A stretch of 64,000 nucleotides of DNA from contig CANJPQ010000007.1 in NCBI GenBank assembly GCA_947476275.1, positions 62,001 through 126,000 on the forward strand, read 5' to 3'. This document shows positions 1 to 8,021 of the stretch, in pieces. The position numbers were made by a program, and so were the translations under genes. Under the pieces are notes generated by a model. That model ran no database searches. It saw only the letters and a list, made by a program, of their open reading frames with translations, and was not told where the DNA came from. Position 1 is the stretch's first letter. The number at the start of each line of letters is the position of its first letter. Origin of the DNA: Fidelibacterota bacterium (GTDB taxonomy: Bacteria; Pseudomonadota; Alphaproteobacteria; Rhodospirillales; Rhodospirillaceae).

Positions 1-60
1 CGGTGCAGATGCCGATACCAAGGCCGCGAGTGCCAGGCCGAGTGCTGCGCTTTTGATCAT
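1..60 (-). CDS. Secreted protein, N-terminus only (runs off left edge)
   Basis: The gene starts with ATG on the minus strand and continues past the left edge, so only 20 codons are visible. They encode MIKSAALGLALAALVSASAP, a typical Sec signal peptide start: one Lys, then an Ala/Leu-rich core with Ala-x-Ala-like residues. The mature part is not in the window, so no function can be given. It lies 14 bp downstream of the CHRD gene on the same strand, so the two are probably co-transcribed. Confidence 0.55.
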   Translation of the reverse strand, partial: MIKSAALGLALAALVSASAP

Positions 61-74
61 GGCGGAATTTTACC

Positions 75-566
75 TTAATTCGTCACGGCCGGGGCGATCT
101 TATGGATCTGCCCGCGGAGCTCGCCGTCCGGATATTTGACGCTATGGATGTTCACGTACATCCGGTCCGACAGCAAGTATTGCAGCTGCGATTCCGTCAA
201 CACAACCGATCCGCTGATCGGCGACTTCGTGCCGGGCGGGGCGAGGTTGAATTGCGGGGGCGCATTCGTGCCTGGCCGCTGTGGCCCATGGACGGAGGAA
301 ATCGTCACGGGCGAGGTGAGGTTGGAAAATGTCACTTGCCACGAGAACTTCAAGGTCTCGCGCTCCAGGGTGAACTCGACCCGGCCTTTGCCGGGGCTTT
401 CCACCGTGGCGGCTTGCTCTTCCGGCGACAGGTCGGCAAAGAACCGGATCGGCGGCCCGGCGGCGCCCGGGGCGGCACCCGGGGCGGCGCCCGGCGCGGC
501 GCCGAAGGCGGCGGCGGATATGAACAGGGCAAAGGCGGTGACCGCCCGGATCGCAAATGTTTCCAT
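75..566 (-). CDS. Secreted CHRD-domain protein
   Basis: A 163-residue protein with an N-terminal signal peptide (about residues 1-22), then a tandem AAPG repeat (about 23-38), then a CHRD domain over roughly residues 40-158. CHRD hallmarks visible are the alternating beta-strand pattern, the SSVHGPQ segment, the NLAPPGTKSPISGSV segment and the closing VNIHSVKYPDGELRGQI stretch (HS...P.GE.RGQ). CHRD domains are secreted beta-sandwich modules, known from chordin and bacterial proteins, whose bacterial role is not established. The protein should be periplasmic or extracellular. The next gene on the same strand begins 14 bp downstream and also encodes a signal peptide, suggesting a small export-related operon. 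Confidence 0.85.
   Translation of the reverse strand: METFAIRAVTAFALFISAAAFGAAPGAAPGAAPGAAGPPIRFFADLSPEEQAATVESPGKGRVEFTLERETLKFSWQVTFSNLTSPVTISSVHGPQRPGTNAPPQFNLAPPGTKSPISGSVVLTESQLQYLLSDRMYVNIHSVKYPDGELRGQIHKIAPAVTN
462..503. repeat. Short in-frame tandem repeat coding for AAPG units
   Basis: About three and a half copies of a GC-rich 12-bp unit encode repeated Ala-Ala-Pro-Gly just after the signal peptide of the CHRD protein. Because the unit is a multiple of three, copy-number change by slippage would lengthen or shorten the linker without a frameshift. Confidence 0.6.
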
Positions 567-671
567 GGGGGTAGTGTATAGCCAGGGCAGCCTCTGAGTC
601 AGGGGGTGGGACCCCGCCGTTCACAGACTGAACGCTGGTTAACGGGTTTGTGAGCGACAGTTATTCCCCCG

Positions 672-693
672 CGTCCATAGGTTGGACGTCCAA
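672..693. promoter_or_regulatory. Perfect 12-bp palindrome with an extra half-site
   Basis: TTGGACGTCCAA (682-693) is a perfect palindrome. A further CGTCCA at 672-677 pairs with TGGACG in it, so three half-sites lie in 22 bp. It sits about 40 bp upstream of the small membrane protein gene, where an operator would be expected. Another weak inverted pair (TTCACAGAC and GTTTGTGAG) lies just upstream at about 620-655. Regulator unknown. Confidence 0.35.
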
Positions 694-734
694 AGGTGGC
701 CTTTCTACGTAGAGTGTGGAGAACTAAGGCCCAT

Positions 735-983
735 ATGAACCAAGTCCTTGCCGTCCTTAAGAGTCCGAAAGCCCGTGTCCCGCTGGTGTGCGTGGTCGGC
801 AGCGTCTTTTTGTTGCTTGGGCTGATCTGGGCGGGCGTGATGAACGTGGAGCAGACCGCCATCTTGGTGGTCGTGGTCTACGCGCTTTCCAAGGTCGGTA
901 TGGCTGCCGCGGCGATCTGGGTGGGCTGGCGCCACCGCCATATGATGAAGGACTGGTGGTCGCGCCGTCGCGCCCGCGACTAG
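735..983 (+). CDS. Small two-helix membrane protein, unknown function
   Basis: An 82-residue protein with two hydrophobic segments (about residues 14-33 and 38-58) and a very basic C-terminal tail (HRHMMKDWWSRRRARD), so both termini are probably cytoplasmic. I chose the ATG at 735 because AAGG lies six bases upstream; an upstream ATG in the same frame (696) lacks a ribosome site. No family is recognised. The stop codon overlaps the stop of the convergent FAD enzyme through a shared CTAG. A palindromic dyad upstream suggests it is independently regulated. Confidence 0.65.
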   Translation: MNQVLAVLKSPKARVPLVCVVGSVFLLLGLIWAGVMNVEQTAILVVVVYALSKVGMAAAAIWVGWRHRHMMKDWWSRRRARD

Positions 984-2137
984 CGCTTCAGGAACTTCAG
1001 TGCGCCTGCGCCGGCCGCCTTGCCGGTCGCGAAACAGGCGGTGAGAAGATAGCCCCCCGTGGGCGCTTCCCAATCCAGCATCTCGCCGGCGACAAACACG
1101 CCGGGTTTGTCTTTCAGCATCAGGTCCGACGTGAGGTTGTCGAAGCGGATTCCGCCGGCGGTCGAAATGGCTTCCGCGATTGGGCGCGGGCGCAACAGCT
1201 TCAGCGGCAACGCCTTCAGCTTCTCCGCCAGCTTCTTGTCGTCCGCGATCTCTTCCGCGGTGCAGAGTTCCCGCACCAACGCCGCCCGCACGCCATCGAT
1301 CCCTGCGCGCTTTCGCAAGTGTGTCGACAGCGACGCCTTGCCGCGCGCGCGCGCCAGTTCGGCGACCGTCTTGTGCGGCGCCAGATCCAGCAGGAACGTG
1401 GCCTGGCCTTTGCGCGCGATCTCGTCGCGCAGGGCGGCGGAGAACGCGTAGATCAAACTGCCTTCGACGCCGTTTTCGCTGACGATGAACTCGCCGCGGC
1501 GATGATGCGCGCCGAACCGTCCCACCACCGGCTTCACCGGCGCACCGGCGAAGTGCTGCTTCATGTAGTCGCTCCAGGCGACATCGAAGCCGCAGTTGGC
1601 AGGCTTCAACGCTGCGACGTCAAATTGCTTCGTCCAGGCGCCGTCCGAGCCGAGCTGCGGCCAGCTTGCGCCGCCAAGGGCGAACACAATCACGTCGGCT
1701 TTCGCCGTCGCGCCGTTGGCGAACGTCAGGGCGTCGCCCTCCCAGCCGGTCCACTTATGGCGCATGTGAAACGTCACGCCCTGGCTGCGCAAGCGTCGCA
1801 GCCATGCGCGCAGCAACGGCGCTGCCTTCATTTCCTTCGGGAACACCCGCTGCGAGGTGCCGACAAAGGTTTCGATACCGAGTTCGCCGGCCCAGGCGCG
1901 CAGGGCATCGGCGCCGAAGGCGTCGAGATGCAGGTGCGGCGCGCGATCCTCATACCGCGTCACGAACTTCGCTGTGTCTTCCGCATGGGTCAGATTGAGC
2001 CCGCCCTTGCCGGCCATCAGGAACTTGCGGCCCACCGACGGCATGGAGTCATACAGGTCAACCGCGACCCCGCCTTTGGCGAGTTGCTCTGCCGCCATCA
2101 ACCCGGCAGGTCCGCCGCCAATAACGATGGCTTTCAC
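980..2137 (-). CDS. FAD-dependent oxidoreductase, BaiN/HI0933-like (TIGR03862-type)
   Basis: A flavoprotein of 385 residues. The N-terminus has the Rossmann FAD motif VIGGGPAGLMAAE, followed by VGRKFLMAGKGGLNLTH, the family signature that also contacts FAD. The C-terminus has the closing FAD segment GVFVAGEMLDWEAPTGGY with LLTACFATGKAAG. HI0933-like proteins are soluble flavoproteins; most are uncharacterised, though BaiN relatives reduce bile-acid double bonds. The start is GTG at 2137, which overlaps the TGA of the upstream FAD gene (GTGA), so the two are translationally coupled. An open frame continues further upstream, but it lies inside the neighbouring gene in another frame and is not used. 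Confidence 0.88.
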   Translation of the reverse strand: MKAIVIGGGPAGLMAAEQLAKGGVAVDLYDSMPSVGRKFLMAGKGGLNLTHAEDTAKFVTRYEDRAPHLHLDAFGADALRAWAGELGIETFVGTSQRVFPKEMKAAPLLRAWLRRLRSQGVTFHMRHKWTGWEGDALTFANGATAKADVIVFALGGASWPQLGSDGAWTKQFDVAALKPANCGFDVAWSDYMKQHFAGAPVKPVVGRFGAHHRRGEFIVSENGVEGSLIYAFSAALRDEIARKGQATFLLDLAPHKTVAELARARGKASLSTHLRKRAGIDGVRAALVRELCTAEEIADDKKLAEKLKALPLKLLRPRPIAEAISTAGGIRFDNLTSDLMLKDKPGVFVAGEMLDWEAPTGGYLLTACFATGKAAGAGALKFLKR

Positions 2138-3753
2138 GAGGCAACACGCAGGTTGCCGGCACCGGTGATGCTCAAGGCTACGGCCTCCGCCACTTTGATT
2201 CCGTCGACACCGGCGGAGAGAATCCCGCCCGCGTAGCCCGCACCTTCGCCGGCGGGAAACAGCCCGCGCACGTTGAGGCTCTGGAACGTCTCGTTGCGCG
2301 TGATGCGGATCGGCGAGGACGTGCGGCTCTCCACCGCCGTCAGCACCGCGTCGTCCAGCGCATAGCCTTTGATCTGCCGCTCGAAGGCGGGCAAGGCCTC
2401 GCGGATGGCGTCGATCGCGTAGTCGGGCAGGCATGCGCTCAGGTCGGTCGGGGTCACGCCGGGCCGATAAGACGAGATCACGCTGCCGAATTCCGTGCTG
2501 GGCCGCGCCGCGACGAAGTCCGCCAACCGCTGCCCGGGTGCATTATATGTGCCGCCGCCGACGGCAAAGGCTTGCTCTTCCCACTTGCGTTGAAAGGCGA
2601 TGCCGGCGAGGGGATGGCCCGGATAATCCTCCGGGGTGATGCCCACGACGATGCCGCTGTTGGCGTTGCGCTCGCTGCGGGAATACTGGCTCATGCCGTT
2701 GGTCACCACGCGGCCCGGCTCCGACGTTGCCGCAACCACTGTGCCGCCCGGGCACATACAGAAGCTGTAGACCGCACGCCCGTTGCTGGCGTGATGCACG
2801 AGCTTGTAGTCCGCTGCGCCCAGGATCGGATTCTTGGCGTGCCTGCCGAACCGGGCCGCGTCGATCAGCGACTGCGGATGCTCGATGCGGAAGCCGATGG
2901 AGAACGGCTTGGCCTCCACATAGACGCCGCGGTCGTAGAGCATTTGGAACGTGTCGCGCGCGCTATGGCCGACCGCCAGCACCACATGGTTGGTGGCGAT
3001 TGTCTCGCCGCTCTCGAGCGTCACGCCGTGCATCTGACCGTCGCGGATATCGAGATCGGTCACCTTGCTCTGGAAGCGGATCTCGCCGCCCAACTCGATG
3101 ATGCTCGCGCGCATGCTCTCGACCATGCTGACGAGCCGGAACGTGCCGATATGCGGCTTCGCGACGAACAGGATCTCTTCCGGCGCGCCGGCCTTGACGA
3201 ACTCCGTCAGCACCTTGCGGCCGAGATGACGCGGGTCCTTGATCTGGCTGTAGAGCTTGCCGTCGGAGAACGTGCCCGCGCCGCCTTCGCCGAACTGCAC
3301 ATTCGATTCCGGATTGAGTTCGCGCTTGCGCCACAGCGCAAACGTGTCGACCGTGCGTTCCCGCACGATCTTGCCGCGCTCCAGGATGATCGGCTTGAAG
3401 CCCATCTGCGCCAGGATCAGGCCGGCGAAGAACCCGCACGGGCCCGTGCCGATCACCACCGGCCGCGTGTCCAGCTTAGCGGGCGCTTGCGCGACATACT
3501 TGTACGTCATATCGGGCGCGGCATTGATGTGCGTGTCGCGCTTGCCGCGCTTCAGAATCGACGCCTCGTCCTTCACCGTCACGTCGACCGTGTAGATGAG
3601 CGAGATTTCCGCCTTCCGCGCGTCGAAGGCGCGTCGGAAGACGGTGAAATCCACCAGCGCATCCGGCTTGATCGCCAGACGCTTCAGGATCGCGGCCTTG
3701 AGGGCCGGCTCCGGATGGTCGAGCGGGAGCTTGATTTCCGTGAGCCGAATCAT
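2134..3753 (-). CDS. FAD-dependent dehydrogenase, COG2509 type
   Basis: A 539-residue protein. Residues 1-90 form the small N-terminal domain common in COG2509 proteins (LPLDHPEPAL... ILKRLAI). The FAD Rossmann motif VVIGTGPCGFFAGLILAQMG follows at about residue 100, then FGEGGAGTFSDGKLYSQI, and the C-terminal FAD loop GLFPAGEGAGYAGGILSAG. The substrate of this family is unknown; members are predicted soluble oxidoreductases. It overlaps the next FAD gene by 4 bp and lies 6 bp after a DUF3108-like gene, so all three form one minus-strand operon. Two unrelated flavoproteins in tandem suggest a shared redox step. Confidence 0.88.
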   Translation of the reverse strand: MIRLTEIKLPLDHPEPALKAAILKRLAIKPDALVDFTVFRRAFDARKAEISLIYTVDVTVKDEASILKRGKRDTHINAAPDMTYKYVAQAPAKLDTRPVVIGTGPCGFFAGLILAQMGFKPIILERGKIVRERTVDTFALWRKRELNPESNVQFGEGGAGTFSDGKLYSQIKDPRHLGRKVLTEFVKAGAPEEILFVAKPHIGTFRLVSMVESMRASIIELGGEIRFQSKVTDLDIRDGQMHGVTLESGETIATNHVVLAVGHSARDTFQMLYDRGVYVEAKPFSIGFRIEHPQSLIDAARFGRHAKNPILGAADYKLVHHASNGRAVYSFCMCPGGTVVAATSEPGRVVTNGMSQYSRSERNANSGIVVGITPEDYPGHPLAGIAFQRKWEEQAFAVGGGTYNAPGQRLADFVAARPSTEFGSVISSYRPGVTPTDLSACLPDYAIDAIREALPAFERQIKGYALDDAVLTAVESRTSSPIRITRNETFQSLNVRGLFPAGEGAGYAGGILSAGVDGIKVAEAVALSITGAGNLRVAS

Positions 3754-3759
3754 GACGCC

Positions 3760-4458
3760 TTAAACAGGGACCTTTACGTCCTTCACGTCGAGCTGTGCCA
3801 GCTCGTAGACGGTGCCTTCCTTGTCGCCCTTCACCACGTCGAGACGGACGAACATGTGATGCGGCCCATGGCGCCACACTTCCAGGTCCTTGCCGAAGGT
3901 CGTGTGCCAATAGAACTTCTCGCATTCGAACGTCCCGGCCGGCACGGTCAGGGTTTCTTTCTTCACGAACTTGGCCTGGCCGCGAATCTTCTGGCCATGG
4001 CTCAGGGAGCTGCCGTTCCAGGAGTTGGAAACGGTGTGCGTGAATACTTCATGCAGCTCGGTGTCGCTGGCGTCGTTGAAGTTCATCTTCCAGGCATCGT
4101 GGAAGATCGGGTGATAGCCGATGGTCATGCGCGGCGGCGCGTCGAACTCGGCGTAGTCCGGCTTCTCCATGTCGCGGGTCCACACCCAGGACTGGAGGGT
4201 ATCGCCGACGATGCGGCGCATCACGGTGCCGTGGGCCTCGCCTTTGAAGAACAGCCGGCCGATGGCCTCGATCGGGCGCCAGTCCTTGCGCACGAGCTGG
4301 TTCACGTCGCGCAGCAGGTCGCCCTTGGGGGACCGCGTCACGGTGCGCAGGGTGCGCGATTCATCCGGGTTGATCGTCAGGATGAAGCGCTCGTAGTCCG
4401 TGCGCTCCTTGCCCGGCTCCGTGATGTCGATGCGCCCGCTCAGTATCGAAAGGTCCAT
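3760..4458 (-). CDS. DUF3108-like conserved protein
   Basis: A 232-residue soluble protein with no signal peptide or membrane segment. Its beta-rich pattern (ERFILTINPDESRTLRTVTRS; LTVPAGTFECEKFYWHTT; DLEVWRHGPHHMFVRLDV) resembles DUF3108-type beta-barrel proteins, which are usually exported; this one appears cytoplasmic. AGAGGA lies upstream of the ATG. It is first in the minus-strand operon with two FAD enzymes and is divergent from the SDR-thiolase operon across 66 bp, so the two operons may share control. Function unknown; the DUF assignment is by pattern only. Confidence 0.6.
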   Translation of the reverse strand: MDLSILSGRIDITEPGKERTDYERFILTINPDESRTLRTVTRSPKGDLLRDVNQLVRKDWRPIEAIGRLFFKGEAHGTVMRRIVGDTLQSWVWTRDMEKPDYAEFDAPPRMTIGYHPIFHDAWKMNFNDASDTELHEVFTHTVSNSWNGSSLSHGQKIRGQAKFVKKETLTVPAGTFECEKFYWHTTFGKDLEVWRHGPHHMFVRLDVVKGDKEGTVYELAQLDVKDVKVPV

Positions 4459-4524
4459 GGCCGTCCTCTTGGAACTCGAAGGAGGGGAGGTCTACACTGC
4501 CGCCCCCGAAAGTGCGAGGCACGG

Positions 4525-5358
4525 ATGTACAATTTAGGCGGAAAAGTCGCGATAATCACGGGCTCCGGCCGGCGAAAAGGCCTCGGCGAGGCTATGGCTC
4601 GGCGTCTGGCGGCGGAAGGCTGTGCGGTGGTCATTCATGACATCGGCCGCACGAAGGGCGAGATCGCCCCGGAGCACGGCGTCGGCCAGGCCGCCGAGAT
4701 GGAAGCCATCGCCAAGGAGTTGACCGACGGCGGCGCCAAGGCGGCCACCTTCCAGGGCGACATGCTGGTCGAAAAAGACGTGGAAAATATGGTCGCCTTC
4801 GCGGTCGAAAAGTTCGGCCGCCTCGACATCCTCGTGAACAATGCCGGCATCGGCTACCTGTTCGGCCCGCTGATTGAGATGACCCAGGACCATTGGGACG
4901 CGGTGCTGGGCGTGAACCTGCGCGGCTGCTTCTTCGGCATCAAGCACGCCGCCAAGCAGATGATTAAACAGGGCACCGGTGGCTCCATCGTCAACATCGC
5001 CAGCCAAGCCGCCAAGGGCGGCTCGGCGCGCACCGCCGCGTACACGTCCTCCAAGCACGGCCTCGTCGGCCTCACGCGCGTCGCCGCGACCGAGCTGGCG
5101 CCCCATCAAATCCGGGTGAATGCCCTGTGCCCGAACCACGTCACGACCGGGCTGGGCGCGTGGCAGAACGATTACATGTCCAAGTCGCGCGGCCTGACCA
5201 TGGACCAATACCTCGACGACCGGCGTTCGAAGATTCCCTTGGGGCGCTTGGGTTACGTCGAGGATACCGCCAAGGCCTGCGCCTTCCTGTGCTCCGACGA
5301 GGCGTCCTACGTCACCGGCGAAGCCATGAATGTCTCAGGTGGTGAGCAGTACCACTAG
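4525..5358 (+). CDS. Short-chain dehydrogenase/reductase (SDR)
   Basis: A classical SDR of 277 residues. It has the NAD(P)-binding TGSGRRKGLG motif (residues 13-22), NNAG (106-109), and the catalytic Ser160, Tyr173 and Lys177 in the YTSSK motif. The C-terminal YVTGEAMNVSGG matches the usual SDR cofactor and substrate end. The start ATG follows GAGG at a good distance. Its reaction is probably oxidation or reduction of a hydroxyl/keto group; the substrate is not evident. It leads a five-gene operon with a thiolase, MFS transporter, methyltransferase and DUF3891 gene, so a beta-oxidation-like step on an imported compound is plausible (inference). Confidence 0.93.
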   Translation: MYNLGGKVAIITGSGRRKGLGEAMARRLAAEGCAVVIHDIGRTKGEIAPEHGVGQAAEMEAIAKELTDGGAKAATFQGDMLVEKDVENMVAFAVEKFGRLDILVNNAGIGYLFGPLIEMTQDHWDAVLGVNLRGCFFGIKHAAKQMIKQGTGGSIVNIASQAAKGGSARTAAYTSSKHGLVGLTRVAATELAPHQIRVNALCPNHVTTGLGAWQNDYMSKSRGLTMDQYLDDRRSKIPLGRLGYVEDTAKACAFLCSDEASYVTGEAMNVSGGEQYH

Positions 5359-5418
5359 ACAAGGGCTTCGCGGTTCCCTCCGGCCTGATACTGTTTCCTC
5401 GGGGATCAGGGGATCGAC

Positions 5419-6684
5419 ATGGGACTGTGGCTCGCCGGCGGTTTGCGCACGCCGTTCGCCAAGATCGACGGGCAACTGTCGGGCCTGGACGCGATCCAAT
5501 TGTCCGTGCCCATCGCGCAGGCCATGTGCGCGCAACTCCCCAATGACAAGCCCGACCTTGTCGTCTGGGGCACCGTTGCGCCGTCCCTGCGCTGGAGCAA
5601 CATCGCCCGCGAGGTGATGCTCGACGCGCGCCTCGATCCCTACATTCCGGCCTACACCACCGTCATGGCCTGCGCGACCAGCATGGTGGCGGTGTTCTCC
5701 GCCGCGTCGCACCTCAACGGCGGCCGCGCGTCGCTGGCGATGGCCGGCGGCTGTGAAAGCATGAGCCGCGTACAACTCGGTCTCAGTCAAAAACTCTCCG
5801 ACTGGCTGCGGCGCTTCTTTCAGGCGAAGTCGCTCAGCAACCGCGCCGAGATGATCTCCAGTCTCCCGTTGCACGACGTCCGCCTGCACATCCCCAGCAT
5901 CACCAACCGCACCACCGGCAAGAGCATGGGCGAGGGCTGCGAGGACATGGCCAAGACCTGGGGCATCGAACGCAAGCCCCAGGACGAGCTCGCGCTGCAA
6001 GGCCACCAGCGCGCCGTGGCGGCGCAGAACAACGGCTTCTTCAACGATCTCATCGTTCCGGTCGCGGGCCTCACCAAGGATTCCATCCCGCGCGCAGATA
6101 CCAGCCTGGAGAAACTCGCCAAGTTGAAGCCGTCGTTCGATACCACCAGCGGCAAGGGCACGCTCACCCCGGGCAATTCCTCGCCGCTCACCGACGGTGC
6201 TGCGGCCCTGTGGGTGGCGAACGACGACGGCCTCAAGCGCCTGCCGTCCAGCCTCCCGCGTGTGCGCCTGATCGATTGGGAGGTCACCGGCGTCGACATG
6301 GAGAAAGACGGCCTGCTCATGGCGCCCGCCTTCGCCGTGCCGCGCCTGCTCGCACGTCACAAGCTCCGCTACAACGCCATCGACCTGTGGGAGATCCACG
6401 AGGCCTTCACCGCGCAAGTGCTGTGCCATGTCGCGGCATTCGAGAACGAGAGCTTCCTGAAAACCCGCGTCGGGATCGACGCGACCCTGGGCAAGTTCCC
6501 GTGGGAGCGCTTGAACCCCAACGGTGGCAGCGTGGCGCTCGGCCATCCGTTCGGAGCGACCGGCGCGCGCATCCTTGCGCAAGCCACCAAGGAACTCGCC
6601 ACCCTGAAACCCGGCGCCCGCGCCATCGTCAGCATTTGCACCGACGGCGGCCTTGGGGCCGTCGCGCTGCTGGAGGCCGCATGA
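5419..6684 (+). CDS. Thiolase (acetyl-CoA C-acyltransferase family)
   Basis: A thiolase of 421 residues. The nucleophilic Cys is Cys85 in VMACATSM, the IHEAF block corresponds to the usual NEAF motif, His376 lies in GHPFGATG, and the second catalytic Cys (about 407) lies in SICTDGGLG, where the family normally has CxGGG. Thiolases cleave 3-ketoacyl-CoA or condense acyl-CoAs. The ATG follows AGGGG. Its stop overlaps the MFS start (ATGA). The variant C-terminal motif and IHEAF block suggest a specialised subfamily, near FadI or trifunctional beta-subunits, rather than a housekeeping FadA. Substrate unknown. Confidence 0.92.
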   Translation: MGLWLAGGLRTPFAKIDGQLSGLDAIQLSVPIAQAMCAQLPNDKPDLVVWGTVAPSLRWSNIAREVMLDARLDPYIPAYTTVMACATSMVAVFSAASHLNGGRASLAMAGGCESMSRVQLGLSQKLSDWLRRFFQAKSLSNRAEMISSLPLHDVRLHIPSITNRTTGKSMGEGCEDMAKTWGIERKPQDELALQGHQRAVAAQNNGFFNDLIVPVAGLTKDSIPRADTSLEKLAKLKPSFDTTSGKGTLTPGNSSPLTDGAAALWVANDDGLKRLPSSLPRVRLIDWEVTGVDMEKDGLLMAPAFAVPRLLARHKLRYNAIDLWEIHEAFTAQVLCHVAAFENESFLKTRVGIDATLGKFPWERLNPNGGSVALGHPFGATGARILAQATKELATLKPGARAIVSICTDGGLGAVALLEAA

Positions 6685-7997
6685 GCACACCACAGATCAC
6701 CAAAGGCCGGGGCTACATTCTGTTCCTGCTGTTCAGCCTCAATCTCATCAACTACGTCGACCGCTATCTGCCCGCCATCCTGCTGCCGTCGATCCGCAAG
6801 GATCTCAATCTCAACGACAGCCAGCTCGCCTTCATCACCGGCGCCGCCTTCGCGCTGTTCTATTCGCTCATGTGTCTGCCGCTCGGCCGCATGACCGACC
6901 ACATGAACCGCCGCAAACTGCTCGCGATCTGTGTCGGTCTGTGGAGTGTTGCGACCACCGTCACCGGATTTGCGCGGAATTTCACCCACATGGCCATCGC
7001 GCGCTTCGGCGTCGGCGTGGGCGAGGCGGGCCTCAACCCTTGCGCCCAGTCGATGATCTCCGACCTCTATGCGCAGAAGGGCCGGCGCGCGACAGCGATC
7101 GCGGTGTTCTCCAGCGGCATCCCGGTCGGCACCGTGGTCGGCTTCCTGGCGGGCGGCAACCTCGACGCGATGATCGGCTGGCGCAATGCGTTTATCGCCG
7201 TGGGCGTGCCCGGAATCATTTTGGCCGTGATCACTTGGTACTTTCTGAAGGAACCCGTCCGCGGCGCCGCCGACGGCTTCGTCGATACCGGCAAGGCCCC
7301 CGGCCTGTTGGAGACCGTCAAGACGCTGTGGGGCATCCGCGTGTGGCGCTACATGATGTTCGGCACGGGCTTCAGCGGCACCTGCAACGTCTGCTGTACG
7401 GTGTGGGCGCCATCGTATCTCAACCGGTCCTTCGGCATGTCGGTCGCGGATATCGGCAACTTCACCGCCCCGGCGCTGGGCATCGGCGGGTTCATCGGCA
7501 CGATGCTTGGCGGAATCCTGGTGGATAAGCTGCGCTCAAAGAACCAGCGCTGGGGGGCGTGGGTGCCCATGATCACCCTCGGACTCACTGTCATCCCCAC
7601 GCTTATGGTTTTCAGCGCCGGCTCTGCCAAGACCGCAATCCTGTGGCTGACCCTGCCGCTCGTCCTGATCCCCACCCATCTCGCCTGTTTCACGGCAGCG
7701 TCTCAAAGTGTCGCGCCCTTGCGCATGCGCGGCACGGCGCCGGCCCTCTCGCTGCTCATTACGGCCGGGATCATGGGCCTGGGCATCGGCCCCCAAGTGA
7801 TCGGCGGCCTGAGTGACCTGTTGCGCCCGTCTCAGGGCGAAGAGTCTCTGCGGTACGCCCTCCTGATTGTGGCCCCCACGGCGGCCGCCCTGGCCTCGTT
7901 CTTCTTCTACTTGGGCAGCCGTAGTATCACCCAGGACATTGCCGATGCCGCCGCCAAGCAGAGCGGTTTAACTGCCGCCGCGGCGGGCGTAAGATAG
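6681..7997 (+). CDS. MFS transporter, Spinster-like
   Basis: A 438-residue transporter with about 12 hydrophobic helices. The first helix carries NLINYVDRYLPAILLPSI, the typical Spinster-type NYxDR signature, and the cytoplasmic loop has the MFS signature GRMTDHMNRRKLL. GVGVGEAGLNP is the helix-4 motif of this family. The start overlaps the thiolase stop by 4 bp (ATGA), so it is coupled to it. Bacterial members import or export hydrophobic organic acids or lipids; here it probably moves the substrate or product of the operon through the inner membrane (inference from context). Confidence 0.9.
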   Translation: MSTPQITKGRGYILFLLFSLNLINYVDRYLPAILLPSIRKDLNLNDSQLAFITGAAFALFYSLMCLPLGRMTDHMNRRKLLAICVGLWSVATTVTGFARNFTHMAIARFGVGVGEAGLNPCAQSMISDLYAQKGRRATAIAVFSSGIPVGTVVGFLAGGNLDAMIGWRNAFIAVGVPGIILAVITWYFLKEPVRGAADGFVDTGKAPGLLETVKTLWGIRVWRYMMFGTGFSGTCNVCCTVWAPSYLNRSFGMSVADIGNFTAPALGIGGFIGTMLGGILVDKLRSKNQRWGAWVPMITLGLTVIPTLMVFSAGSAKTAILWLTLPLVLIPTHLACFTAASQSVAPLRMRGTAPALSLLITAGIMGLGIGPQVIGGLSDLLRPSQGEESLRYALLIVAPTAAALASFFFYLGSRSITQDIADAAAKQSGLTAAAAGVR

Positions 7998-8021
7998 CGC
8001 CAGATTCACAAGGAGGCTGCC

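Noticed and set aside
2572-4524. Upstream extension of the SDR frame to 928 residues
   Set aside because: The SDR family starts at the ATG with a ribosome site; the rest is antisense to the FAD and DUF3108-like genes.
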